Assembly: GCA_021324155.1 (NCBI GenBank)
Contig: JAJPJQ010000018.1
Location: forward strand, 1 to 64,000
Length of the DNA stretch: 64,000 nt
From: Pseudomonadota bacterium
GTDB taxonomy: Bacteria > Desulfobacterota > Binatia > UBA9968
Direction of reading: 5' to 3'
A program made the position numbers and the translations under genes. Positions 36,427 to 45,512 of the stretch are shown one piece after another. How positions within the stretch are numbered: the first letter of the stretch is position 1; each line of letters opens with the position of its first letter. Under the pieces are notes generated by a model. That model was not told the origin of the DNA, did no database searches, and saw nothing but the letters and a program-made list of their open reading frames with translations.

Positions 36427-36520
36427 TGAGTTTTCCCGAGGTTAGCGGTTCGCCGCAGGATACAGATGTTTGTAGAGTCTGTCAAATTTGGACTCTTCTG
36501 ACAGACTGCAATGAACCAAA

Positions 36521-36548
36521 AAAAGAGGGGCCATGCGGCCCCTCTTTT
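36521..36548 (-). terminator. Strong Rho-independent terminator after the Ig-like protein gene
   Basis: A perfect 12-bp stem, AAAAGAGGGGCC / GGCCCCTCTTTT, closes on a 4-base loop and is flanked by a run of A on the left (a U-run in minus-strand RNA). It lies about 22 bp after the stop of the 745-residue protein. It separates that operon from the downstream TPR-barrel gene, which then needs its own promoter in 36427-36520. Confidence 0.88.
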
Positions 36549-36569
36549 CCGGTAAGAGCACAAGCTTTC

Positions 36570-38807
36570 TTAACGGAATCGTGGCGGCGCGATCTTGACG
36601 GAGCCGGCGGGTTCGCTCGCCACACGCGACGCCTGATTTTGCTTGGGTTCCGACGAGGTCGTGGGCGTGCCGCACGCATAAGCGACGCCGCCGTCGCTAT
36701 CGACGCAGATCGCTTGGCCCTGGCCTAAACTCACGGTGGTCGACTGCAGCTCGTCGATGCGCATGCTGAAGGCGGTCAGCTTCAGCGTGACCGCGCAGTT
36801 GCCTGCAGCGGCGATTGCCGCGGGACCAATCTCCAGTACTTTGATCTCTCCCTGCGTATCGGCTGGGTTTTCCGAATCCGGGTTGTCGCTGACCGGAACC
36901 GTCTCTCTGATTATATTCGGGTTCCGTTTGGCTAGATTGAATTCATCCGACTCTATGACCCCCGCGCCGCAATTCTTCGGTACATTAGTCGCTACTAGAG
37001 TAGAAATCGCGAAATCCGCGCTGCTGTCGCCATCGGGGTTCAACAGCTTCGCCACTGCGGCGATTCCAGGGGTGGAGTAAGTGTATCCGGCGCTGATGCC
37101 GGTCCTGCGCACGAAATCGATCCTCTGGATCTCAAGCGGATCGGCGACGGGCGTGACGTTGATGGTGACGGTGGCCTTTTGACTGTCCACGGTCCCGTCG
37201 TTGACTTTGAACGTGAAGCTGTCGGAGCCATTGTAGTTCGGGTTCGGCGTATAGGTGACGTTGTTGGTAACCATCGCTTGAACGATGGCCGCGAGCTGCG
37301 TTTTAGAAGGTACCGGTGCTGAGCCAGGTACGGGTTTCCCTTTACCGGCCTTTTGCGTCTGTTTTTGCAACTGCTTTTGTTTCAGCTTCTTTGCATTTGC
37401 GGTTTGTTTCGCGGTCGCTGGAGTGATTGCCGACAGCGTTCCATGCTGAGGCTGATCGACAATGCTGAATGTGAGCGGATGGTCGGCATCGTCGTTTCCA
37501 GTCAGATGGATGACTATTGGCGTGTCCTCGGCCGTGGTAACAGTTTGAGAATCGGCCGTCGGAGCGTGATTACCGTCGGAGCTCCAGGTCTTTGTAACGA
37601 TATTAGAGAATTTCGTTTCTTCAACCGAAACGAGGAATGATGCCTGTATCTGATCCGTTCCCGCGCCGTTGTCGTCAGTATAGGTAAACGTCGCCTGGCC
37701 GTTCGCGTCGGTGGTATCGGTCCCGGTCTTTCCTACGTTCGGCCCGGAAAGGACGTCAAATGACACCAAGACGCCGGAGAGTGGATGGCCTTGACTGTCG
37801 GTTACAGTGGCGGTGACGGTATGCTGCGTACCGACCGGATTTGTTGCGTCAGTCGGACCGAGGACGATGCCTTGACCGACAATCGCGGCCCCGGAGAGAT
37901 GGAAGTAGGCGAAGAAGATATTGTCGTCGTTGGACGGATTCTGTGTATGCACGGAGATGGTTGTGTCATTCGCCGTAATGAACGGAAGCAGTGAATATAG
38001 CTCATCGTCGCAGCGCGGGGGCGCGATGGCGCAGTTCGTGTCTGTTGCGTTAGGGTCGGCTGGATTTGCATTCGAATCATCGAGGCCGCCAACGGTGAAT
38101 AATCCGCCATTTTGGGCTGCCGAGGCATCCTGTTCGTCGTCCTGACCGCCAGCCGAGGATGTTAGCCTATGACCGTTGACGTCGACAGTGCTGCGCTGGC
38201 CTGAAGGTTGGAAGCTGAATGAAATGCCCAGGCCCATGTCGGCGAGCGCGCCGGAGACACTGGGGTTGATTGGCTCACCGAGGGTGATGGCGAAATCGTC
38301 GCCCGCGATTGCTTGGCTGCCGAATAGGAGCACGACCGTCGTATCTCTCGTTTGCGCGGGATCGTCGAAGACAACAGCCAAGACCTCGCCCTCGATACCG
38401 AACGTGTTAACCTCAGTAAACGTAAACGATATGCGACCGGGCGACGCTGCGTCGATAGCTGATTTAACGATCGAGGTTACATCGGCCAGATGATTGAAAT
38501 TGCTGATGGGACCGGCCGCCTGCGAACTCCAAGTGATGGGACTACCATTGATGGAGACATCGCCGTTGGCGAGCGCGCGGCCACTAAAGCCGGTCGAAGT
38601 CGCCAAGACGAACGCTTTTCGCACCGTCGCGGACGCGTTCGGCTTTTCCACCTGTATGGTATGACCGTTCGCGTTGTTAGAGCCGGCGCCATCGACGGAC
38701 AGGGTCAATTTGCCCGTCGCGGAGAAAAATTCACTGAGGCTCGCGGAAGCGATTGCCGGCGCAAATAGCAGCGCGGCGATCAGTAAAACCGTTTTTCCGA
38801 ACTTCAT
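36570..38807 (-). CDS. Large exported Ig-like/cadherin-like surface protein
   Basis: The start at 38807 (MKFGKTVLLIAALLF) has an AGGAAGTG RBS and gives a 745-residue protein with signal peptide ending AIASAS. Residues about 24-310 form an unrecognised beta-rich region. Residues about 313-400 look like a Big_1/invasin-type Ig domain (HTVTATVTDSQGHPLSGVLV). Residues 413-557 are a cadherin-like domain (AEDTPIVIHLTGNDDADHPL, NPNYNGSDSFTFKVNDGT). The cadherin-like domain is split by a Lys/Gln-rich insertion at about 462-515. The C-terminal part has paired cysteines. No LPXTG or PEP-CTERM anchor is seen. It lies 2 bp after FecR-A. Confidence 0.85.
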   Translation of the reverse strand: MKFGKTVLLIAALLFAPAIASASLSEFFSATGKLTLSVDGAGSNNANGHTIQVEKPNASATVRKAFVLATSTGFSGRALANGDVSINGSPITWSSQAAGPISNFNHLADVTSIVKSAIDAASPGRISFTFTEVNTFGIEGEVLAVVFDDPAQTRDTTVVLLFGSQAIAGDDFAITLGEPINPSVSGALADMGLGISFSFQPSGQRSTVDVNGHRLTSSAGGQDDEQDASAAQNGGLFTVGGLDDSNANPADPNATDTNCAIAPPRCDDELYSLLPFITANDTTISVHTQNPSNDDNIFFAYFHLSGAAIVGQGIVLGPTDATNPVGTQHTVTATVTDSQGHPLSGVLVSFDVLSGPNVGKTGTDTTDANGQATFTYTDDNGAGTDQIQASFLVSVEETKFSNIVTKTWSSDGNHAPTADSQTVTTAEDTPIVIHLTGNDDADHPLTFSIVDQPQHGTLSAITPATAKQTANAKKLKQKQLQKQTQKAGKGKPVPGSAPVPSKTQLAAIVQAMVTNNVTYTPNPNYNGSDSFTFKVNDGTVDSQKATVTINVTPVADPLEIQRIDFVRRTGISAGYTYSTPGIAAVAKLLNPDGDSSADFAISTLVATNVPKNCGAGVIESDEFNLAKRNPNIIRETVPVSDNPDSENPADTQGEIKVLEIGPAAIAAAGNCAVTLKLTAFSMRIDELQSTTVSLGQGQAICVDSDGGVAYACGTPTTSSEPKQNQASRVASEPAGSVKIAPPRFR

Positions 38808-38809
38808 GT

Positions 38810-39715
38810 TCACTTCCTGGACCGCGACTTGATCGCGTGACTCGGCTCGCCGCCGCCGCAATCTGTCCTGCACGGCGGCGGCAGTTTCGTCTCAGTATTA
38901 TTCTTCGGCGGCGGAGGCGGCGGCGGTGGCGGAGGCGGCGGGCAGCACGTGCCCGGCGTGGTGCCCAACGCGGCTTGTGAGATATTAGCGATTTCATTGA
39001 AACCGCTATTGATGATGGAAGTCCGGTTGCCCTCGCCCTGAACGGTGCGGGGCAGCTGGAAAGTGCGCAATAAGAGTGCGGCGAACTCCTCGGTCACGGC
39101 GCGTATCGCGCCGATGTCGCAGTTTCCGCCCACGCCGCTGATGTCCGTCGCCGTGAATCGCGTCAGGTTCAGTGGCGGGCGAGTCGAGTCTGGGCACTGC
39201 ACGGCAGCCTCGCCCGAGAGCTGCGCGAGCGTGCTCTGGTCGGGCTTTGTCGCTTCTGCGTAAATCATCGAGCCTCGGATCGCCGCGATCGCGTTGCCAG
39301 TGCGGACGACGACTTCGTCGCCCGGCTTCATCAGGTCGCGCGCAACGTTGACGAGAACGGCGCCGGAGTTGACCTGGACGGTCGAGCGCGTGCCTCCGCC
39401 GGCGATCGTCTCCTCGCGCACTTCGAAGCGGCTCAGCTCGCGTACCGTAACCGTCGCCTTGCCGCCGAAAAGCATGCGCGCAGAAGACTTCTCGCGCGTG
39501 TCGATGACATCTCGAATAAGGATGTTGTCTTTTTGACGCAGAGTCGTCGGCTTCGGCGCGTTGGGCCGCGTCAGTTGGGCTTGACCTTCGACGGCGGTGA
39601 CGACGCCGGAATTCTGCTGTTGTTGCTGCGCATTGAGCTTGGCGGAAACCGGTAAGATCAGAAACGTAAGTAAAAAAAATAGCGCGGTGGGAACCCTCAA
39701 ACCGGCGCGTATCAT
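38810..39715 (-). CDS. FecR-domain exported protein with polyproline run (FecR-A)
   Basis: This 301-residue protein has a signal peptide (ALFFLLTFLILPVSAKLNA) and a Gln run before the FecR-like domain (SGVVTAVEGQAQLTRPNA, KSSARMLFGGKATVTVRELS, VVRTGNAIAAIRGSMIYAE). It resembles FecR-B. After about residue 255 comes a CC followed by an unbroken run of about 12 prolines, then a Cys-containing basic tail. The polyproline could span the peptidoglycan. It is the first gene of an operon with the Ig-like protein and is divergent from barrel A. Confidence 0.85.
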   Translation of the reverse strand: MIRAGLRVPTALFFLLTFLILPVSAKLNAQQQQQNSGVVTAVEGQAQLTRPNAPKPTTLRQKDNILIRDVIDTREKSSARMLFGGKATVTVRELSRFEVREETIAGGGTRSTVQVNSGAVLVNVARDLMKPGDEVVVRTGNAIAAIRGSMIYAEATKPDQSTLAQLSGEAAVQCPDSTRPPLNLTRFTATDISGVGGNCDIGAIRAVTEEFAALLLRTFQLPRTVQGEGNRTSIINSGFNEIANISQAALGTTPGTCCPPPPPPPPPPPPKNNTETKLPPPCRTDCGGGEPSHAIKSRSRK

Positions 39716-39725
39716 TGTGCGACCT

Positions 39726-39773
39726 CCGACAATCGTGGCACTGACTTGTATAATGACGGAATTCTCTTGTCAA
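39726..39773. promoter_or_regulatory. Overlapping divergent sigma70-like promoters
   Basis: On the minus strand a perfect TTGACA (bases 39768-39773) is 17 bases from TACAAG (39745-39750), driving FecR-A and the Ig-like gene. On the plus strand CCGACA (39726-39731) is 17 bases from a perfect TATAAT (39749-39754), driving barrel A. The two -10 elements overlap, so RNA polymerase binding in one direction should exclude the other. The sites are read by eye; start sites are not known. Confidence 0.5.
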
Positions 39774-39853
39774 TGGGGTCAATTCCTGTTTGTCCTTACT
39801 TTCCGCAAACTTAAGAACTTGGGTGGTTGACAATTGACCGGCGAGACAGCAGA

Positions 39854-41518
39854 ATGCTGCCAATTATGTTCAGAAAACGGCATGAAATGACAATTTTGCC
39901 TTCGCTCCGGTCAAAAGGTTATATCGCGGGGTTTTTCTTTGCTGTTTTTTTTCTTTGCACGTCGCTCGCCACGGCGGCGGAGCCGTCGCCGTCAATGGGA
40001 GAGAACGCGCTGCACGCGGGCGTGTTTGTCGACCGCGCGGTGATCGCGTACAGCGACGGCCGCTATGAAGAATCGCTGAAAGAATTGCAGCAAGCGCTCA
40101 AGCTCGATCCGGAAAATATCGACGCGCTGTATTATCAAGGGTTGGCGTACGCCGCGCTCAATCGAAATGCGGAAGCGTATGTCTCGCTCGAGCGCGCGAA
40201 AAAGCTTCGACCGAGCGACATCGACGTCACGTTCCAGCTCGGCGTTCTTCACTTCGGCGATAAGCAGTACGACCGCGCCGAGCCATACCTGCGCGAAGTT
40301 TACCGCGCGAACCCGAAGCATCCGAACATCGGCTACTACCTCGGCGTTATCGAGTTCAACAAGCAGAACTACCGCGAGGCGCTGAGCTACTTCAAGGGCG
40401 ATGTTCCGAGCGATCCCGACTTCGAGCAGCTGAACCGATTCTATACGGCGCTGACGCTGACGCGACTCGGCGCGACCGCCGAAGCGAAAGCGGAAGTCGA
40501 CCTAGCGGTCCGCGCTCAGCCTTCCTCGCCGCTGACGGCGCCGGCGCAGCGGCTCGGCGAAATTTTGTCCGGCGCGCAGCGCGAAGAGAAGCGGTTCGGC
40601 GGCCAGCTGCGTCTAGGGTATATTTACGACAGTAATGCTCCGGTGGTTCCCGTGAGCGGCGGGTCTGCCGAAGCGCAAGCCTTTCGCCGGGCGAACAGCC
40701 CGGCTAACAGTTGGGGCTCTCTCATTGCGCTCGATCTTGATTACAAGTGGCTTAAGACCGCCGCGTGGGAAGCGTCGGTCTCTCATCATTTTTTCCAAAC
40801 GCTCTACTACAATAGTAAGGTTCGCGACTTTAATACGCAGGAAAACATGCCGACGTTGAGCATCGTCAACAATGGAGTGCTTCCGGCTTTCCTCGGCTCG
40901 ATGGCCTATTCCGCGGGCATGCAGACGGCATACGACTATATCTCGCTCGGCAACGCGCCGTTCGTGCAACGCGGCATCTTCAGCCCTTATATGACGTTGA
41001 TCGAAAACTCCTGGAACGCGACGACGCTGCTTTTCCGCTTCCAGGGAAAAGACTTTTTTCACAATGAGCGTGCAGCCGCAGTCGATAACCAAGACGCGCT
41101 CAACAATACGGTTGGCTGGCTGCATTTCTTTTTCTTCGAGAAGTCCCGGCATTACATCAAGATCGGGTATCAGTACGACGACGAAAATGCGCGCGGGAAG
41201 AATTGGGACTATCAGGGCCACCGGCTCCTGGCAGGCTTTCAATATACTTTTCCTTGGGATGTGCGATTTCGCTACGACCTCGACTATCACTGGCGACTCT
41301 ATGATCACCACAATACGCTTCATCCCGACAACACGAAACCTTTCGTGCGGCGGCGGGATAACGAGCCGATCCATCTCGTTGGATTCGCGAAGGATTTTAA
41401 CTTGTATGTTCCACTAACGGCCGGCGTGGAATATTTCTACGATCGCGGGCATTCCAATATCGACCTCTACAATTTTTCTCGTCACGTGGTGACGATGAGC
41501 CTCGCCTGGCACTTCTAA
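39854..41518 (+). CDS. TPR plus outer-membrane beta-barrel protein (barrel A)
   Basis: The start is uncertain: ATGs at 39854, 39866 and 39887 all precede a signal peptide (GYIAGFFFAVFFLCTSLATAAE), and the track's TTG at 39827 is unlikely. The protein is about 554 residues. Four to five TPR units follow (VIAYSDGRYEESLKELQQAL, ALYYQGLAYAALNRNAEAYV, NIGYYLGVIEFNKQNYREAL). A long aromatic beta region then ends SLAWHF, as expected for an outer-membrane barrel. It is paralogous to barrel B but longer. It is divergent from the FecR-A/Ig-like operon, so it is a likely exporter or anchor for that protein. Confidence 0.8.
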   Translation: MLPIMFRKRHEMTILPSLRSKGYIAGFFFAVFFLCTSLATAAEPSPSMGENALHAGVFVDRAVIAYSDGRYEESLKELQQALKLDPENIDALYYQGLAYAALNRNAEAYVSLERAKKLRPSDIDVTFQLGVLHFGDKQYDRAEPYLREVYRANPKHPNIGYYLGVIEFNKQNYREALSYFKGDVPSDPDFEQLNRFYTALTLTRLGATAEAKAEVDLAVRAQPSSPLTAPAQRLGEILSGAQREEKRFGGQLRLGYIYDSNAPVVPVSGGSAEAQAFRRANSPANSWGSLIALDLDYKWLKTAAWEASVSHHFFQTLYYNSKVRDFNTQENMPTLSIVNNGVLPAFLGSMAYSAGMQTAYDYISLGNAPFVQRGIFSPYMTLIENSWNATTLLFRFQGKDFFHNERAAAVDNQDALNNTVGWLHFFFFEKSRHYIKIGYQYDDENARGKNWDYQGHRLLAGFQYTFPWDVRFRYDLDYHWRLYDHHNTLHPDNTKPFVRRRDNEPIHLVGFAKDFNLYVPLTAGVEYFYDRGHSNIDLYNFSRHVVTMSLAWHF

Positions 41519-41561
41519 GCAACCTAATCGGGAGTAATGAAAAGGGAAAAGCCGGCCGCTG

Positions 41562-41987
41562 TCATAGCGGCGGCTCGGTGAGAAGCTCGAAACCGTGCTC
41601 GTGCGCTTCGATCGCCGCGGTCTCGGTGTGCCGCCTCGCGTCGCAATCGGCCGCCGCCGTCGAGTCGACCGAGACGCAGCCGACGTGATGCTCCCATTCG
41701 GGCTCGAAATAGTGCTTCAGCTCGTGCAGCAGGACGCGCGTGTCGTCCAGCGAATAGATCCGTTTATTTTCTTTGTCGAAATAGCCTAGAACCTGAACCT
41801 GCTGTCCGCCGATGCTGAGGGCCTGGACGGCGGCGAGGACGGGCGGCAACTCCTTGGAAAGCCCGGCCTGATCCTTATAAAGACGGATTTCCAGCTCGCC
41901 CATGCGGAAGACCTGGGGAGAAGTAGGATCGGTCAGCGCGCATCCGCTGATTAAAAGGACGATGGCGATGAGGAATGCCGCTTTCAC
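41562..41987 (-). CDS. Small lipoprotein with an HExxH metallopeptidase-like motif
   Basis: This 141-residue protein has a lipobox with the lipidated Cys at 16 (LLISGCAL). A Phe/Leu/Ile-rich N-terminal part is followed by LLHELKHYFEPEWEHH at about 86-101. This contains HELKH, a match to the HExxH zinc motif, with further His residues as possible ligands. The C-terminal part has paired cysteines. It is probably anchored to the inner or outer membrane facing the periplasm. It may be a minimal metalloprotease or a bound-zinc protein; function is not established. It is convergent with barrel A. Confidence 0.75.
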   Translation of the reverse strand: MKAAFLIAIVLLISGCALTDPTSPQVFRMGELEIRLYKDQAGLSKELPPVLAAVQALSIGGQQVQVLGYFDKENKRIYSLDDTRVLLHELKHYFEPEWEHHVGCVSVDSTAAADCDARRHTETAAIEAHEHGFELLTEPPL

Positions 41988-42146
41988 GCCATATATGCCT
42001 GAGCATGATATGTGCCATGCGGCCGGTGACCCAAATATACCTGATTGTCATAATTTGACGCCGGGCTGACTTATTTTACGCGAAGGAATGCGGTTCGCTC
42101 TAACGGCAAATGTTGCTTCTTGACGCGGTTTGTCACTGAAAAGCGG

Positions 42147-43595
42147 TCAAACGCTAAGCTTCTTTTTCAGCAGCTCGTTCACCACTTGAGGGCTGGCCTT
42201 GCCCCGCGTGGCTTTCATCACCTGGCCGACGAAGAAGCCGAAGCTCTTTTCGTTCCCACCGCGGTAATCGGCGACGGCCTTCGCGTTGGCCGCCAGCACA
42301 TGATCGATGGCGGCCTCGATGCTCGCCGTGTCGCTCACCTGTTCGAGACCTTTTTCGCGCACGATCGCCTCTGGCGCCGCGCCACTCGCGAGCATCTCGG
42401 AAAACAGTGTTTTGGCGATCTTGCCGCTGATCTTTCCCTCGTCGATCATTTTAATCATCGCCGCAAGGTGCTCGGCCGAGACCGGCCACTCCGCGATGTG
42501 GAGGGAGTCATCCAATTTCCTTTCCTTGATGACGCGGAAGATGTCGCCCATGACCCAGTTGCTGATCGCCTTGGGGTTGCGGTGAATCGTGACGGCCGTT
42601 TCGAAGTATTCCGCGATGTCGCGCCGCACGGTCAAGACTTGCGCGTCGTAACGAGGCAGGCCGTATTCGCTGACGAATCGGTCTTCCCGCGCCGCGGGTA
42701 GCTCCGGCAGCGCGGCACGGATCTCGTCGATCCATTTCTCGTCGACCGCGAGCGGCAGCAGGTCGGGATCGGGAAAATAGCGATAGTCGTGCGCGAACTC
42801 CTTCGAGCGCATCGAGCGCGTGACTTCGCGATCGGCGTCCCATAACCGCGTTTCCTGGACCAGCTTGCCGCCGTCAGAAAGCGTCTCGATCTGCCGCTCG
42901 ATCTCAGAATCGATCGCTTTCTCGACGGCCTTGAAGGAGTTTAGGTTCTTGATCTCGACCTTGGTGCCGAATTCCTGCGCGCCGAGCGGACGCACGGAAA
43001 CGTTGGCGTCGCAGCGGAAGCTTCCTTCCTCCATATTGCCGTCGCTCACTTCGAGATATTGCAGAATTGCGCGCAGGCTGCGGAGATAGCTGCCGGCCTC
43101 AGCGGAGCTGCGGATGTCAGGCTCGCTCACGATCTCTAGCAGCGGCACGCCCGTTCGGTTCAAATCGACGAGGCTGTAGTCGCCGCGGACGTCGTGGATA
43201 TTCTTGCCGGCGTCTTCCTCCATATGAATGCGGGTGAGGCGTATCCTTTTCTTGCCTTCGCCCACGTCGATATCGAGAAAGCCGTGCTCGCAGAGCGGCA
43301 GCTCGTACTGGCTGATCTGATAACCCTTCGGAAGGTCGGGGTAGAAATAATTTTTGCGCGCGAAGCGGCTGTAGCGCGCGATCTCGCAATGCGTCGCGAG
43401 GCCGAGGCGGATCGCGAACTCCACGACGCGCTTGTTCAGGACCGGCAGCACGCCGGGAAAGCCCATGCATACAGGGCACGTGTTGTAATTCGGCGGCTCT
43501 CCGAAGCGCGTCGAGCAGCCGCAGAAGATTTTCGACGCGGTCAAAAGCTGCGCGTGGACTTCCAATCCAATAACCGGCTCGTAATTCGTGCTCAT
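42147..43595 (-). CDS. gatB: Aspartyl/glutamyl-tRNA amidotransferase subunit B
   Basis: This 482-residue subunit of GatCAB phosphorylates Glu- or Asp-tRNA and directs amidation to Gln- or Asn-tRNA. It begins [21 protein letters not shown] and has [15 protein letters not shown], the zinc-site and catalytic core landmarks, and [15 protein letters not shown]. The C-terminal YqeY-like tail domain ends [11 protein letters not shown]. The start overlaps the gatA stop by 4 bp. Gene order is C-A-B. Confidence 0.96.
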   Translation of the reverse strand: MSTNYEPVIGLEVHAQLLTASKIFCGCSTRFGEPPNYNTCPVCMGFPGVLPVLNKRVVEFAIRLGLATHCEIARYSRFARKNYFYPDLPKGYQISQYELPLCEHGFLDIDVGEGKKRIRLTRIHMEEDAGKNIHDVRGDYSLVDLNRTGVPLLEIVSEPDIRSSAEAGSYLRSLRAILQYLEVSDGNMEEGSFRCDANVSVRPLGAQEFGTKVEIKNLNSFKAVEKAIDSEIERQIETLSDGGKLVQETRLWDADREVTRSMRSKEFAHDYRYFPDPDLLPLAVDEKWIDEIRAALPELPAAREDRFVSEYGLPRYDAQVLTVRRDIAEYFETAVTIHRNPKAISNWVMGDIFRVIKERKLDDSLHIAEWPVSAEHLAAMIKMIDEGKISGKIAKTLFSEMLASGAAPEAIVREKGLEQVSDTASIEAAIDHVLAANAKAVADYRGGNEKSFGFFVGQVMKATRGKASPQVVNELLKKKLSV

Positions 43596-45049
43596 AGCTT
43601 CGGCTTCTTCTTATGCCATTCCGTCGCCTGCTCATACGCATTCGCGACTTTCAACATCGCCGCTTCGTCGAAGTGCTTGCCGATGATCTGTAGCCCGATC
43701 GGCATTCCCGCGTTGTCGAAACCGCACGGCAGCGACAGGCCGGGAAGGCCGGCTAAATTCACCGAGATGGTGAAAATGTCGGAGAGATACATCTGCAAAG
43801 GATCGTCGGTCTTCTCGCCGATCTTGAATGCCGTCGTCGGCGTCGTGGGTGTGACGATCACATCGCAGCTCTCGAAAGCCCGGTCGAAGTCGCGCTTGAT
43901 CAACGCGCGAACTTTCTGAGCTTTCAGATAATAGGCGTCGTAGTAGCCGGCGGAGAGCGCGTAGGTACCGAGCATGATGCGCCGCTTGACCTCGGGCCCG
44001 AAGCCTTCATGGCGGGTTTTTAAATAGGTCTCGATCAAGTCTTTCGCCGGCGCGCGGTAGCCATACTTCATCCCGTCGTAGCGCGCGAGGTTCGAGCTCG
44101 CTTCGGCGGTCGCGATGATGTAATAGACCGCGACCGCGTACTCGGTGCGCGGCAGCGAAACCTCGACGAGCTCGGCGCCCAACTCCGCGAGCTTCCGCAC
44201 CGCAGCCGTGACGGAGGTCTCCACTTCAGGCTGCATGCCGGCGATGAAATATTCTTTCGGCAGCCCGACTTTAACTCCTTTTATGTCGCCATTGAGAAAG
44301 CTGGAGTAAGGCTGCGTAGCCGTCGGCACTGATGTGGAATCCGCCGGGTCGTGGCCGGCGATCGCTTCGAGCAGCAGAGCGCAATCGATTGTATCCTTCG
44401 TCATCGGACCGACCTGATCGAGCGACGACGCGAAAGCGATCACGCCGAAGCGGCTGACTCTGCCGTAAGTCGGCTTCAAGCCGACGACGCCGCAGCAAGC
44501 GGCGGGCTGCCGAATCGATCCACCGGTGTCCGTGCCGAGCGCCGCGATGCATTGGTCGGCCGCGACCGCCGCTGCCGATCCGCCCGACGATCCGCCGGGA
44601 ACGCGCAGGACGTTCCAGGGATTGCGCGTGAGGCCGAACGCGGAGTTTTCCGTCGACGAGCCCATCGCGAACTCGTCCATGTTGGTCTTGCCGACGATTA
44701 CCGCGCCCGCGGCTTTCAACTTCGCGACTGCCGTGCCGTCGTACGGCGGGACGAAGTTGTCGAGGATCTTCGAGCAGCAGGTCGTCCGGATTCCCTTGGT
44801 TATGAAAATGTCCTTGAGCGCGATGGGAATGCCGAGAAGCGGAGCGGAGTCGCCCTCGGCTTTGAGCCGCGCGTCGGCGCGGCGCGCCTCTTCCAGAGCG
44901 CCGTCGTGTGAAAGCGTAACGTACGAACCGACACGCTCCTCGGTCGCCGCAATACGTGCGAAAACCGCTTCGGTCAACTCGACGGAAGAAATTTCGCGCT
45001 TTTTAAGCCGCGCGCCGAGCTCGTGGATCGTGAGGTCATGGAGACTCAT
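43592..45049 (-). CDS. gatA: Aspartyl/glutamyl-tRNA amidotransferase subunit A
   Basis: This 485-residue amidase subunit supplies ammonia from glutamine. The amidase signature is complete: Lys in [10 protein letters not shown], the cis-Ser/Ser pair in [15 protein letters not shown] and the [15 protein letters not shown] stretch. It overlaps gatC by 4 bp upstream and gatB by 4 bp downstream, so the three are translated as one unit. The length is normal. Confidence 0.97.
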   Translation of the reverse strand: MSLHDLTIHELGARLKKREISSVELTEAVFARIAATEERVGSYVTLSHDGALEEARRADARLKAEGDSAPLLGIPIALKDIFITKGIRTTCCSKILDNFVPPYDGTAVAKLKAAGAVIVGKTNMDEFAMGSSTENSAFGLTRNPWNVLRVPGGSSGGSAAAVAADQCIAALGTDTGGSIRQPAACCGVVGLKPTYGRVSRFGVIAFASSLDQVGPMTKDTIDCALLLEAIAGHDPADSTSVPTATQPYSSFLNGDIKGVKVGLPKEYFIAGMQPEVETSVTAAVRKLAELGAELVEVSLPRTEYAVAVYYIIATAEASSNLARYDGMKYGYRAPAKDLIETYLKTRHEGFGPEVKRRIMLGTYALSAGYYDAYYLKAQKVRALIKRDFDRAFESCDVIVTPTTPTTAFKIGEKTDDPLQMYLSDIFTISVNLAGLPGLSLPCGFDNAGMPIGLQIIGKHFDEAAMLKVANAYEQATEWHKKKPKL

Positions 45050-45333
45050 TCGATGATTTTCGGCACCTTGAGGAAAGTCTTGTCGCGATCGGGAGCGTTC
45101 GCCAGGAGCGCCTGGGCCTGCGGATCGTTGGTCACCCGGTCTTCGCGAAACGCGTTGACGACGTCGACGGCGTGCGCCATCGAATCGACGCCCGATGTAT
45201 CGAGGCGCTCGAGCTTTTCCATGTACTGGAGAATCTTATCGAGCTGCTCGGTGAGCCTGCCTTCTTCTTCGTCGGACAAGGCGAGCCGGGCGAGAAGCGC
45301 GACGCGCCGGACTTCTTCACGGGTGATTTTCAT
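45046..45333 (-). CDS. gatC: Aspartyl/glutamyl-tRNA amidotransferase subunit C
   Basis: The start at 45333 ([20 protein letters not shown]) is the conserved GatC N-terminus; the track's TTG start six codons earlier is unlikely. The 95-residue protein stabilises the GatA-GatB complex. [19 protein letters not shown] and the Pro-rich end (LKVPKIIE) match the family. It is the first gene of gatCAB, with a 4-bp overlap to gatA. Confidence 0.93.
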   Translation of the reverse strand: MKITREEVRRVALLARLALSDEEEGRLTEQLDKILQYMEKLERLDTSGVDSMAHAVDVVNAFREDRVTNDPQAQALLANAPDRDKTFLKVPKIIE

Positions 45334-45447
45334 GGGAAGAGCTATCAGCAATTAGCGATCCGAATATAAAGTTTTTATCATAGCCGACGCTGGAATGACA
45401 ATTGTCCCGGCGAGACCATCACGGGTCTAATGCATCGTTTTAAGCTC

Positions 45448-45473
45448 AAAGCTGATCGCTGCCAGCTTTTTTT
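45448..45473 (+). terminator. Terminator-like hairpin in the gatC-rnhB intergenic region
   Basis: A 7-bp stem AAAGCTG / CAGCTTT with an 8-base loop is followed by a T run (plus-strand sense). It lies upstream of rnhB and downstream of no plus-strand gene. It may be an attenuator or part of the dispersed AGCTGAT-type intergenic repeats seen in this region. Confidence 0.35.
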
Positions 45474-45512
45474 ATTGCGCTCCGTCTTTCTTTTAGCTAA
45501 CAATGACGGCCG

